Source: SHZI01 sp031409515 (GTDB lineage Bacteria > Pseudomonadota > Gammaproteobacteria > Steroidobacterales > GCA-2729495). Taken from it: a stretch of 64,000 bases of DNA. The stretch is taken from assembly GCA_031409515.1 (NCBI GenBank), contig JANNXJ010000032.1, positions 1 to 64,000 of the forward strand. Reading direction: 5' to 3'. Of this stretch, positions 57,132 through 64,000 are shown piece after piece. How positions within the stretch are numbered: the first letter of the stretch is position 1; each line of letters opens with the position of its first letter. The position numbers and the translations under genes were made by a program. The notes beneath the pieces are model-generated. The model was given only the letters and a program-made list of their open reading frames with translations. It had not been told where the DNA came from and ran no database searches.

Positions 57132-58271
57132 TCATCCGCGGAAGTCGTTGAACGCCTTCAGCAAGCGCATCGTCGACTCGTAGTCGAGCTTCCCGCCCTC
57201 GTATCTAACCTCGTAGAGCCCCTGCAGGTTAGAGGGCAGCGTCGCGCCCTTCTCCACGAGCAAGATGAACTTCCGTCCGTAGAGTGCCATCGCGGCGCCG
57301 ATTTCGATCAGCACGTTCTGATTCAGCATCCTGTGCTCTTTGCCCTCCGGATCCATCATTTTCACTTCGGCGCCGACGTGGATCACTGCCGCCTCGCACG
57401 TCCGCATGTCGTCCATCACCTTGTCAGGCACGGGCTTCGATACCGTCTCGTTCTCGATCGCAACGATCGGCGTGAAGCCGCCGAAGGTGAGCAGCTCCTT
57501 CAACTGCGTGACGATGTCGTGGTTTTTGCCGTGCGTGATGAACACGCGATTCTTGGTCTTGACGCTGCTGCTCAATACCAGTGTGGGGGCCCCCGCTGCT
57601 TCTCCGGCCAGGCCTGCCGGTAATACAGGGGGGTTACCTTTGTCGACAGTCACTCGCCCCGCTGAGGGATGACCCGTGTCCTCGGTGTCTTCGGTGGGTG
57701 ACAAGGCCGTGGAGTCGAGATCAATGTATGGCGCGCCCTTGACATCTTGGATGAAGCCGGCTTTGCGCGCGCTCTCGACAATTAGCGTGAACGTCCCAGT
57801 ACCTCGTTGGCTGGGAACACCCAGCTCTTCGAGCACATTTCGTGCGATGTTGTCGGGCGGCAGCTTTGACCCGTTATAGCGTGTCAAGAAGTCGCGAATC
57901 ACTCGCGGACGCAAGGTTGCCTCGCGCATCGCCGCCGCGTCGTCGCCCTCCTTGATAGGCGCGACGATGCGGCGCCCAAGCGGCGTCAGCGAGATCTGAT
58001 CCGAGTTGTAGCCACCCTCGGTGAGGCCGTATGCGATCGACGCGCCGCAGAGCATTCGAAACTGCGACGAGCCCGGCGACAAGTTCATCGCCTGGGCGAC
58101 TCGCAGGGGCTTGGCCGGGCCTTTGCCCAGGTTATCGGCGAGCGCCCACGCGATACGGAGCGCCTGGTCGAGTGAGTAGGCCGGCACGTCCACCTGGCTG
58201 AGGTACTTCCGGCTGCCCTGCTCATCCTGAGACGGCGCGGCTGGCTGCGGTCGCGTTTTCTTCGTTGCCAT
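57132..58271 (-). CDS. CAP12/PCTIR-type TIR nucleotide-binding protein, putative defence effector
   Basis: A 379-residue protein. The N-terminal ~190 residues contain winged-helix-like parts (LRIAWALADNLGKGPAKPLRVAQAMNL split around residue 50; YGLTEGG; LTPLGRRIV). A linker follows, then a TIR-like domain at 242-379: RVFITHGKNHDIV, VIHVGAE, NVLIEIGAAMALYGRKFILLVEK. Glu 323 in NVLIEIG is the probable NAD-hydrolase residue. Related TIR domains are effectors in CBASS and Pycsar anti-phage systems, depleting NAD when activated. No cyclase or other defence partner is adjacent. The gene lies in an accessory patch next to an aberrant tRNA-like RNA. Confidence 0.82.
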   Translation of the reverse strand: MATKKTRPQPAAPSQDEQGSRKYLSQVDVPAYSLDQALRIAWALADNLGKGPAKPLRVAQAMNLSPGSSQFRMLCGASIAYGLTEGGYNSDQISLTPLGRRIVAPIKEGDDAAAMREATLRPRVIRDFLTRYNGSKLPPDNIARNVLEELGVPSQRGTGTFTLIVESARKAGFIQDVKGAPYIDLDSTALSPTEDTEDTGHPSAGRVTVDKGNPPVLPAGLAGEAAGAPTLVLSSSVKTKNRVFITHGKNHDIVTQLKELLTFGGFTPIVAIENETVSKPVPDKVMDDMRTCEAAVIHVGAEVKMMDPEGKEHRMLNQNVLIEIGAAMALYGRKFILLVEKGATLPSNLQGLYEVRYEGGKLDYESTMRLLKAFNDFRG

Positions 58272-58892
58272 GAATTGCGGTCCTGTGATTGCGTGTTGGC
58301 TTAGGTTACCACATAATTCAGAGACGAGCGTATGATCACCAACAAACGCAACATATTGATACTGAAAGGCTTGGGAAACAATGGCTTAGTAGTAGTATGA
58401 CAAACGCAAATAGCTGCCTGTATTTGGATAGATACTTCAAGCCTCGGTAGGACCTTAAGGGCGGAGGGCAGAGTGTGGCAACGAACTAGACGCGACCGCA
58501 GCCAACCGCGCCGTCTCAGGATGAGCAGGGCAGCTGAAAGCCCACCAGGCTGGGGAAGGGCTGAAATAGTAGGGTATGCCAACCGCGCTCGGCATGAGCA
58601 TGCAGTCAATCAGTCTGACGCTGGGGAACAACTCACAGACGCTGGGCGCGGCTTCATCGATTCACATCGCGAACGTGGCCGCCTCACGGCCCGGTCGAAG
58701 CCGGCCGGGCGATCCTGACCTCCCGCGTCAACGCCGGGCCTTTGCAGCTCGTCAGATCCAGCTTGAAGACCCGCTTCAGCGGCCTGCTCAGGCTGTTCCC
58801 GGTGCGAAGGATTTCGAGCCCCACAACGTCTATCCAGATGACAGGCAGTACTAACTGCAACTTCAATCCAGCCTTCATATGGAGCTACGTAC
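58272..58892. other. Accessory gap, about 620 bases without a supported gene
   Basis: The part next to the TIR gene (58272-58440) is AT-richer than the rest of the window and presumably holds its promoter. No ORF in either direction shows family features or convincing codon use. A 64-codon minus-strand ORF at 58684-58878 has no usable ribosome site. The composition shift supports acquisition of this segment by transfer. Confidence 0.5.
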
Positions 58893-59705
58893 ATGAAACG
58901 AAATATTGCAGTCACTACCACGCTCGCGCTGGCAGCACTAGCAGCGACCCCCGCCATGGCCGCCCGGCCGACGCCGTTCAAGATCACCAATATCCATTTC
59001 GAGACGAACTCGTCGGCTTGCGACATGGGTATCCAGATGAGCTTCGATACCGGCGGCATTACCGAGGGCGAGATCGAGAACCCCTATGGCCAGTCGGTGT
59101 TCAGAATGGGATCGCTACCCGGGATGGAGATCACCCACGACGTGACCGAAGTCTTTCAGGAACGCGTCGAGCCGCCGATCGCGGATCTCCAGACTGCACT
59201 CGGTTGCGAATCCACGCCCGATGCGATCCCGCTGACCGACCTCCTCGCGGCCTGGCCCGCGGGGTCCTATGAATTCGACGGCGAAAGCGGAGGAGAGGAG
59301 TTTGAAGGCCGGGCCCGGCTCACCCACAAGGTTCCGGCCGGCCCGCGAATAATCGCGCCGCTGGACGGGACTGTCGTTGCTCACGACCAGAACCTCATGA
59401 TCAGCTGGCGCAAGGTGACGATGCCGATTCTCCCCTACCTTGGGCCAGTCGAAGTCGTGGGCTACCACGTCCTGCTGGTCGACGTCACCAAACCCGTGTT
59501 GGCGCCCGGCAAGACCAAGACTGCGTTCGACGCAGACCTATCGAGGTTTGAAACCACCTTCCTCGTGCCGAAGCAGTACCTGGAGCCTGGCAGAATCTAT
59601 GAGCTCGAGGTGCTCGCGACCGAGAAGGGCGGCAACCAGACCATCACGGAGGGCGGGGTCGTCTGTACGCCTCCGATCACGCCGGCGAATTGCGTGAAGC
59701 CGTAG
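58893..59705 (+). CDS. Secreted protein of unknown function
   Basis: A 270-residue protein with a signal peptide (MKRNIAVTTTLALAALAATP, cleaved after AMA). The first half is unrecognised (ITNIHFETNSSACDMGIQMSF). The second half (residues about 155-250) has spaced beta-strands with a proline-rich start, PRIIAPLDGTVV, then LMISWRKV and YELEVLATEKGGN, resembling a fibronectin type III fold. Three cysteines are in the mature part. It ends in a strong terminator. A surface or periplasmic binding role is a guess. Confidence 0.7.
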   Translation: MKRNIAVTTTLALAALAATPAMAARPTPFKITNIHFETNSSACDMGIQMSFDTGGITEGEIENPYGQSVFRMGSLPGMEITHDVTEVFQERVEPPIADLQTALGCESTPDAIPLTDLLAAWPAGSYEFDGESGGEEFEGRARLTHKVPAGPRIIAPLDGTVVAHDQNLMISWRKVTMPILPYLGPVEVVGYHVLLVDVTKPVLAPGKTKTAFDADLSRFETTFLVPKQYLEPGRIYELEVLATEKGGNQTITEGGVVCTPPITPANCVKP

Positions 59706-59730
59706 CACTCTCCGCACCGTCTGGAATTGA

Positions 59731-59763
59731 GCCCCGGCGATTAATGATCGCCGGGGCCTTTCG
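59731..59763 (+). terminator. Intrinsic terminator after the secreted protein gene
   Basis: Stem GCCCCGGCGAT and ATCGCCGGGGC (11 base pairs) with loop TAATG, then CTTTC. It starts 26 bases after the stop at 59705. Palindrome R5 follows 14 bases later. Confidence 0.85.
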
Positions 59764-59776
59764 GGGGCACTCTTTT

Positions 59777-59835
59777 GGGGACATGCCTAATTTCCCTGGA
59801 ACATCGGGGACCCCTGGGAAATTAGGCATGTCCCC
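59777..59835. repeat. Palindromic element R5
   Basis: Perfect 20-base arms starting GGGGACATGCCTAATTTC (59777) and ending GGCATGTCCCC (59835) surround a 19-base loop that itself contains GGGGACCCC. It lies between the convergent secreted-protein and ABC exporter genes, six to 14 bases from the terminator and about 10 bases from the ABC stop. It is not fused to either reading frame. Confidence 0.9.
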
Positions 59836-59841
59836 ATTACT

Positions 59842-59849
59842 GCTCCTAC
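59842..59849 (-). repeat. GTAGGAGC half site at the ABC exporter stop
   Basis: On the minus strand GTAGGAGC is present with its TAG acting as the stop codon of the CydC-like exporter gene. No right arm is seen; palindrome R5 begins immediately beyond. Confidence 0.35.
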
Positions 59850-61633
59850 GCGGGAAGTGCGCCGTCGGTGTCGAGCAGCGCGTCAACCTCGTCCTGCTGT
59901 AGTTCGAAGATGCGGGCGTAGACACCGCCCTTCGCCAGCAGCTGGGCGTGCCGGCCCTGCTCCACGACGCGCCCCTGCTCCAACACGAGGATCCGGTCTG
60001 CGTTCTGCACCGTCGAGAGGCGATGGGCAATGGTCAGTGTCGTGCGACCGGACTGGAGTTCGCGAATCGCAGCGTTCACCTCCCTCTCGGTCTCCACATC
60101 GAGATTGGACGTGGCCTCGTCGAGAATGAGGATGGGTGAGTCCTTGAGCAGTGCCCTGGCGATTGCCAGGCGCTGGCGCTGGCCACCGGAGATCTTCGAG
60201 CCCATCTCGCCGACGGGGGTCTCGTAGCCGTCCGGCAGGCTGTCGATCCAGGTCTTCAGATTAGCCCGGCGCGCAGCGTGGTCCACTTCGGCCTGGGTGG
60301 CCCCGGGCTTGCCCATGCGGATGTTGTCGCCGATCGTCGTGTTGAACACGTAGTTGCGCTGGGACACTACGGCCACCATATTGCGCAGTTCGTCGAGTGG
60401 GAGGTCAGTGATAGCCCGGCCGCCGATCCGGATATCACCGCCCGTGGCGTCCCAGAAGCGGAGCAGCAGATTCACAATGGTGGACTTGCCGGCGCCACTG
60501 GTCCCGACCAGCGCCACGTGCTCCCCGGGGGCCAGGTCGAAGCTGATGCCCTTCAGGATGGCATTGCCGGCCTGGTAGCCGAACTGGACATTGTCGAAGA
60601 CCAGCGCGGGCTTCAGGTTGCCCACCGGGCCCCGGGAACGGTCCTTCACCGCCGGTTCCTGGTCCATGAGTTCGAACAGCCGGTCGGCGCAGACAATGGA
60701 CACCCGGTAGTCGTTGATGACGTTGTTCAGCCCGATCACCGCCTCGAAGCTCGTGACGGCGATGGCGAACACCACGGGCAGGTCCCGGAGCACGTCCACA
60801 GCACCGGACTGGACCAGATCCTGGCCCACCCAGAGCATGGCCACGGCGGCGGCGGCCACCACGAGTTCCGTCATGCCGCGCTGGAAAGCATCAGCCCGGG
60901 TGAGCTTCTCCTGACCGGCACCAAGCTCCTCGCCGAGACGTCGGGCCTCCTGGCGGCGGCGCTGGCCGGCGCCAAAGGCCAGTGTGTCCCGGAGGCCCTG
61001 GAAACTGTCCGTCAGGAAGGCATTCACCTCGCCCTGGACGCGGCGCCAGTCGGCGTCACCGGAACCGCCGATCAGGGCAATCATCGTGGGCAGCACGAAA
61101 ATCATGAAGAGCATGAACGGCAGCAGAGTCCAGGCAAACGCCGGGTTAATCGCGTAGAGCCAGCCCAGCAGCGATGCCGGCACGATGATCGCGCAGATCG
61201 CCGGCGCGATCGTGTGAGCGTAGAAGGGCTCCACCCGCTCGCAGTCGTTGATGACCCGGGAAATGGCGTCTCCCGTTCGGAGGGTCCCCATGCCCGCAGG
61301 CGCCAGCGGTTCCAGCCGCTCGTAGAACTCGTTGCGCAACATGGCGAGGAGGCGGAACGCAACGTAGTGGCCGGTGAACTGCTCGATGTAGTGGGACAGG
61401 CCGAGGCCGAAGGCGCCCAGCACGAGCCAGCCGGCCACGGACCACAACTCCGCGCTGGTCGGGTTGGCGACGAACTTGCCCACCGCAGCCGCGGCGACGG
61501 CCACCAGGATCGTGGCGCCCCAGAGCTTGGCGGTACGGGCCGTGACAGAGATGGCCATGACGCCGTTCAGGGGCTTCATGAACCGGAGGAGCCGGAACAT
61601 GGTGGTCCAGTGGGTCTGTTCCTGCGTGCTCAT
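59846..61633 (-). CDS. ABC exporter subunit, CydC-like
   Basis: A 595-residue fused permease-ATPase. It has six transmembrane segments in residues about 20-310. The nucleotide-binding domain has Walker A GTSGAGKST, the signature ISGGQRQR, Walker B ILILDEATSNLD and the switch IAHRLS, all intact. It overlaps the upstream CydD-like gene by four bases, so the two form a heterodimeric exporter. CydDC exports cysteine and glutathione in E. coli. No cytochrome bd genes are nearby and the control is by a MerR protein, so a drug, metal-thiol or stress substrate is equally possible. Confidence 0.87.
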   Translation of the reverse strand: MSTQEQTHWTTMFRLLRFMKPLNGVMAISVTARTAKLWGATILVAVAAAAVGKFVANPTSAELWSVAGWLVLGAFGLGLSHYIEQFTGHYVAFRLLAMLRNEFYERLEPLAPAGMGTLRTGDAISRVINDCERVEPFYAHTIAPAICAIIVPASLLGWLYAINPAFAWTLLPFMLFMIFVLPTMIALIGGSGDADWRRVQGEVNAFLTDSFQGLRDTLAFGAGQRRRQEARRLGEELGAGQEKLTRADAFQRGMTELVVAAAAVAMLWVGQDLVQSGAVDVLRDLPVVFAIAVTSFEAVIGLNNVINDYRVSIVCADRLFELMDQEPAVKDRSRGPVGNLKPALVFDNVQFGYQAGNAILKGISFDLAPGEHVALVGTSGAGKSTIVNLLLRFWDATGGDIRIGGRAITDLPLDELRNMVAVVSQRNYVFNTTIGDNIRMGKPGATQAEVDHAARRANLKTWIDSLPDGYETPVGEMGSKISGGQRQRLAIARALLKDSPILILDEATSNLDVETEREVNAAIRELQSGRTTLTIAHRLSTVQNADRILVLEQGRVVEQGRHAQLLAKGGVYARIFELQQDEVDALLDTDGALPA

Positions 61634-63384
61634 GCCACACCTCCCGCGACCGCGTGGCCGCTTTCCATCGTGCGAGTGGTACCCACCATCCTGGCGTAGG
61701 CGCCATTCCGGGCCAGAAGTTCGGCATGACTGCCCTGCTCCACCACCCGGCCGTGGGCCATCACCACGATCCGGTCGGCGGTCTGCACGGTCTTCAGCCG
61801 GTGCGCGATCAGCAACACGGTGCGGTTCGTCGTCAGCCGCGCCAGGGCCTCGTGGATCACCGACTCGGTCTCCAGATCAATCTGGGACGTGGGCTCATCA
61901 AGGACGATGATCGGGGCATTCTTGAGCAGCGCCCGGGCAATGGCCACGCGCTGCACCTGACCGCCGGACAGGGAGAGGCCGCGCTCGCCCACCAGCGTCT
62001 GCAGGCCAGCCGGACTGGCCTGAATGAAGTCCCAGATGTTCGCCGCCTTCGCGGCAGCGATCAGCTCCTCGTCCGTCGCGTCCGGCTTCGCCAGGCGCAG
62101 GTTGTCGGCGATTGTCCCGTAGAAGAGATAGGGATCCTGGGGCACCAGGGCGATCTGCTCCCGCACCCAGTCGAGGGGCACTTTCTCTACAGCCTGGCCA
62201 TCAAGCTCGATGGAGCCGGCCGTGGGCGCCAGGGTGCGCAGCACCAGGTTGGCGACAGTGGTCTTGCCGGAACCGCTGTGGCCGATCAGGGCCACCGTCT
62301 CCCCGGCGCGGACGTCCAGGGAGAAGCGGTCTACTGCCGGCTTGTCCGTGCCGGGGTAGCTGAAGACCACATCGCGGAAACAGATCGCGCCTGAGCCCCT
62401 GGTGGTCGGGGCGACGGCATTCTCTGCTTCGCCGACCGTGGGCTTCTCGCCAAGGAAGGCGATGATCTTCTTGGCGAATTCCCGGCCGATGGCCCCCGCG
62501 AAAAAGAACTGCCCGATGAGGCTGAGCGGCTTGGCGAACTCGGCACTGGCGAGGATCAGCGCCACCACCTGGCCGGCGCTCAGAAAGCCGGCATCCATGC
62601 GCAGCAGGGCCACGATTGTGAGGACCAGCGTGGTGCCCAGCGCAAAGCCGAAATCCACCAGCAGGATCATCACCTGATTGACGAACAGCAGGCGCATGGT
62701 GATTACGCGCTGCTCCTCGGTGGCCGCATACATCTCGGCGCCACGCCGGGCGCCCAGGTTGAACATCTTGAGCGTCGTCATGCCCTGGAGGGCGTCCAGG
62801 AAGGCCGCGCTCTGCTGGTTGTTGACGTCCGCATACTTGTCGCTGACCTTGCGGAACTGCTTGGACAGGGCGCCGAGGAACAGCGGCGTGAGGGGAATGG
62901 CGACAATCAGGGAGAGGCCAGCCACCCAGTCGACAAAGCCAATGTAGATGCAGAGCGCGATGGGCGTGACCATGCCGACCACGAACTGGACGAAGTACAC
63001 GCCATAGAAGAGCTCGATCCAGTCCATGCCATCCACGGCAATGTTCACGAGCTCACCAGTGCGCTTCTTGTCGAGCACTGCGGGACCCAGGCGCAGCGCG
63101 TGCTCGTAGACCATGTCCCGGACCGAGAGCTTGGTCTGGGACGAGGCCCGGTACTGGGCAAAGCGGAAGAACCAGCCGGCGGCGAGCTTGGCGGCCAGCA
63201 GCCCGATGAGGACCGGCAGGTACTTCTCGACCACCGCCTCACCAGAGAGCAGGCCGTCGATACCGAGGCCCAGCACCGTGAACAGGGCCAGACTCAGCAG
63301 CACACCGGCTATGCCGGCAACGATGCCGGCGATCAGCCAGCGGCTGGTGGACTTGACGATCAGACGCTTGTCGATGCCCAGCAT
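61630..63384 (-). CDS. ABC exporter subunit, CydD-like
   Basis: A 584-residue fused permease-ATPase, first gene of the exporter pair. The membrane domain shows RTGELVNIAVDGMDWIELFY and FLDALQGMTTLKMFNLGARRG, a stretch typical of CydD. The ATPase domain has GHSGSGKTT, LSGGQVQR, IIVLDEPTSQID and LIAHRLK. Both ATPase sites of the pair look competent. The promoter upstream has a MerR-type layout shared with the divergent regulator. Confidence 0.88.
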   Translation of the reverse strand: MLGIDKRLIVKSTSRWLIAGIVAGIAGVLLSLALFTVLGLGIDGLLSGEAVVEKYLPVLIGLLAAKLAAGWFFRFAQYRASSQTKLSVRDMVYEHALRLGPAVLDKKRTGELVNIAVDGMDWIELFYGVYFVQFVVGMVTPIALCIYIGFVDWVAGLSLIVAIPLTPLFLGALSKQFRKVSDKYADVNNQQSAAFLDALQGMTTLKMFNLGARRGAEMYAATEEQRVITMRLLFVNQVMILLVDFGFALGTTLVLTIVALLRMDAGFLSAGQVVALILASAEFAKPLSLIGQFFFAGAIGREFAKKIIAFLGEKPTVGEAENAVAPTTRGSGAICFRDVVFSYPGTDKPAVDRFSLDVRAGETVALIGHSGSGKTTVANLVLRTLAPTAGSIELDGQAVEKVPLDWVREQIALVPQDPYLFYGTIADNLRLAKPDATDEELIAAAKAANIWDFIQASPAGLQTLVGERGLSLSGGQVQRVAIARALLKNAPIIVLDEPTSQIDLETESVIHEALARLTTNRTVLLIAHRLKTVQTADRIVVMAHGRVVEQGSHAELLARNGAYARMVGTTRTMESGHAVAGGVA

Positions 63385-63403
63385 GGTTGTCCTCCAAAAA
63401 GTT

Positions 63404-63435
63404 ACTATAGACCTTCAAGTCACATTCAAGGTCAA
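63404..63435. promoter_or_regulatory. MerR-type operator/promoter with a 20-base spacer
   Basis: Read on the minus strand toward the exporter genes: -35 TTGACC (63435-63430), 20-base spacer, -10 TATAGT (63409-63404). The spacer holds the dyad GACCTT and AAGGTC (63410-63433). Over-long 19-20 base spacers carrying a dyad are the hallmark of promoters activated by MerR proteins through DNA untwisting. The site lies between the exporter operon and the merR gene. Confidence 0.7.
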
Positions 63436-63455
63436 CGGGACCCCGGGGACGACGC

Positions 63456-64000
63456 ATGGCCACGACCACCCAGCGGGAATACACGATCGGGGCCCTGGCC
63501 AAACGGGCCCGGGTCGCCAGCTCAGTCCTGCGCTACTACGAGAAGGAAGGATTGCTGGCCCCCGGCCGGCGCACCGCTGCCGGCTACCGGGTCTATGGCC
63601 CCGAAGCGGAAAAAACCCTGCTCTTCATCAACCGGGCCAAGCGCCTCGGCTTCTCCCTCGACGATATCCGCCAGTTCCTGGCTGCCGGGCAGGCCGAGGC
63701 GGGCCTCCCGCCGGGCAGGCGCGCTGCTGCCCCGGGGGCCCAGAAGCGGGCCGCCAAGGGGAGCGATGTCGCCCGGATTGCCGGGGACCGCTTCCTGGAG
63801 ATCGAACGGCGCCTGACCGAGCTGCTCGTGCTCCGGCACGAGCTCGAGGTCTTCCTGCGGGAGATGTCGGAGCAGCTCCCCGCGGCCGACAGCGCCCGCC
63901 GCCTCTACCGCCGGCTGGTGGACCATGTATGCGGCCACAGCAGCACACCCCAGGATGAAGCGGCTTCCCTGAGTGCCCTCATGAAGCGCATGGGCTGCAA
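63456..64000 (+). CDS. MerR family transcriptional regulator (3' end beyond the window)
   Basis: The first 181 codons are present and open to the window edge. The MerR winged helix is YTIGALAKRARVASSVLRYY, then KEGLLAPGRRTAAGYRVYG and AKRLGFSLDDIRQFL. A Pro/Ala-rich insertion follows, then the dimerisation coiled coil (FLEIERRLTELLVLRHEL). C-terminal cysteines (DHVCGH, MGCN) might bind a metal or redox ligand. It is divergent from the CydDC-like exporter and probably activates it through the 20-base-spacer promoter. Confidence 0.88.
   Translation, partial: MATTTQREYTIGALAKRARVASSVLRYYEKEGLLAPGRRTAAGYRVYGPEAEKTLLFINRAKRLGFSLDDIRQFLAAGQAEAGLPPGRRAAAPGAQKRAAKGSDVARIAGDRFLEIERRLTELLVLRHELEVFLREMSEQLPAADSARRLYRRLVDHVCGHSSTPQDEAASLSALMKRMGC

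Noticed and set aside
58684..58878. 64-codon minus-strand ORF (begins MKAGLKLQLVL) upstream of the secreted protein gene
   Set aside because: Contains a hydrophobic stretch but no usable ribosome site, and it lies across the secreted gene's leader. Not supported as a gene.
60278..61699. 473-codon plus-strand ORF opposite the CydC-like gene
   Set aside because: Shadow; rich in His, Gln and Gly as expected for the complement of ABC exporter codons.
1..64000. CRISPR arrays, rRNA genes, complete insertion sequences, prophage or integrase genes
   Set aside because: None seen. The palindromes are singly placed and not regularly spaced direct repeats, and no transposase or integrase domain was found in any frame.

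Overview
The window is GC-rich, densely coded DNA from what looks like a free-living aerobic proteobacterium. It is most likely a gammaproteobacterium near the Xanthomonadales, Nevskiales, Steroidobacterales or Woeseiales. The basis is the gene content (a minor-pilin fimT-pilV-pilW-pilX-pilY1-pilE cluster, DUF748, rhlE, purT, gltS) and REP-type GTAGGAGC palindromes. No database search was possible, so the taxonomy is inference. About 57 protein genes can be supported. The longest stretch without a convincing gene is about 620 bases.

Layout. 0.1-5.2 kb: dusB, a YyaL-type thioredoxin-fold protein, a RidA-family protein and a secreted FAD oxidase that has lost its stop codon. 5.3-11.6 kb: type IV pilus minor pilin operon, read leftward. 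11.7-15.7 kb: a VPLPPA-CTERM choice-of-anchor L protein with a coupled 14-codon leader, then small housekeeping genes and class III alcohol dehydrogenase. 16.0-20.8 kb: a tightly packed four-gene operon of unknown function (P-loop NTPase, ABC exporter with a degenerate ATPase, alpha/beta hydrolase, porin). 20.9-23.8 kb: cupin, gltS, TauE/SafE, DUF4126. 23.8-29.3 kb: leftward operon of tannase-like esterase, signal-bearing SDR, DUF1838 and a lone molybdopterin dehydrogenase subunit, probably an extracytoplasmic catabolic route. 29.4-39.8 kb: rhlE, a second TauE/SafE, a 24-residue membrane protein, DUF748, then a rightward operon (KefB-like antiporter, beta-carbonic-anhydrase-like protein, lipoprotein, DoxX-like protein, M48 protease) and a NYN-LOTUS protein. 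39.9-43.3 kb: TauD dioxygenase, PQQ dehydrogenase, a Cys-rich secreted protein. 43.5-45.7 kb: fasciclin protein with ECF sigma and anti-sigma. 45.7-56.8 kb: CbiX-like protein, LpqC-like hydrolase, M13 protease, UbiD, LysR/arylsulfatase, hydrolase, purT. 56.8-58.9 kb: accessory patch with an aberrant tRNA-like gene and a CAP12/PCTIR-type TIR protein. 58.9-64 kb: secreted protein, a CydDC-like ABC exporter pair and its divergent MerR regulator.

The most distinctive feature is a family of palindromes with core GGGGACATGCCTAATTTC, present in five places and four times between convergent genes. Several are fused into coding sequences: they supply a shared GDMPNF tail to three unrelated proteins, supply the stop codon of UbiD, and coincide with loss of the stop codon of the FAD oxidase. 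A second palindrome type, GTAGGAGC, carries the TAG stop of four other genes. The best candidates for undescribed biology are this stop-codon-associated repeat system, the 16.0-20.8 kb operon, and the TIR gene joined to an expanded tRNA-like RNA.
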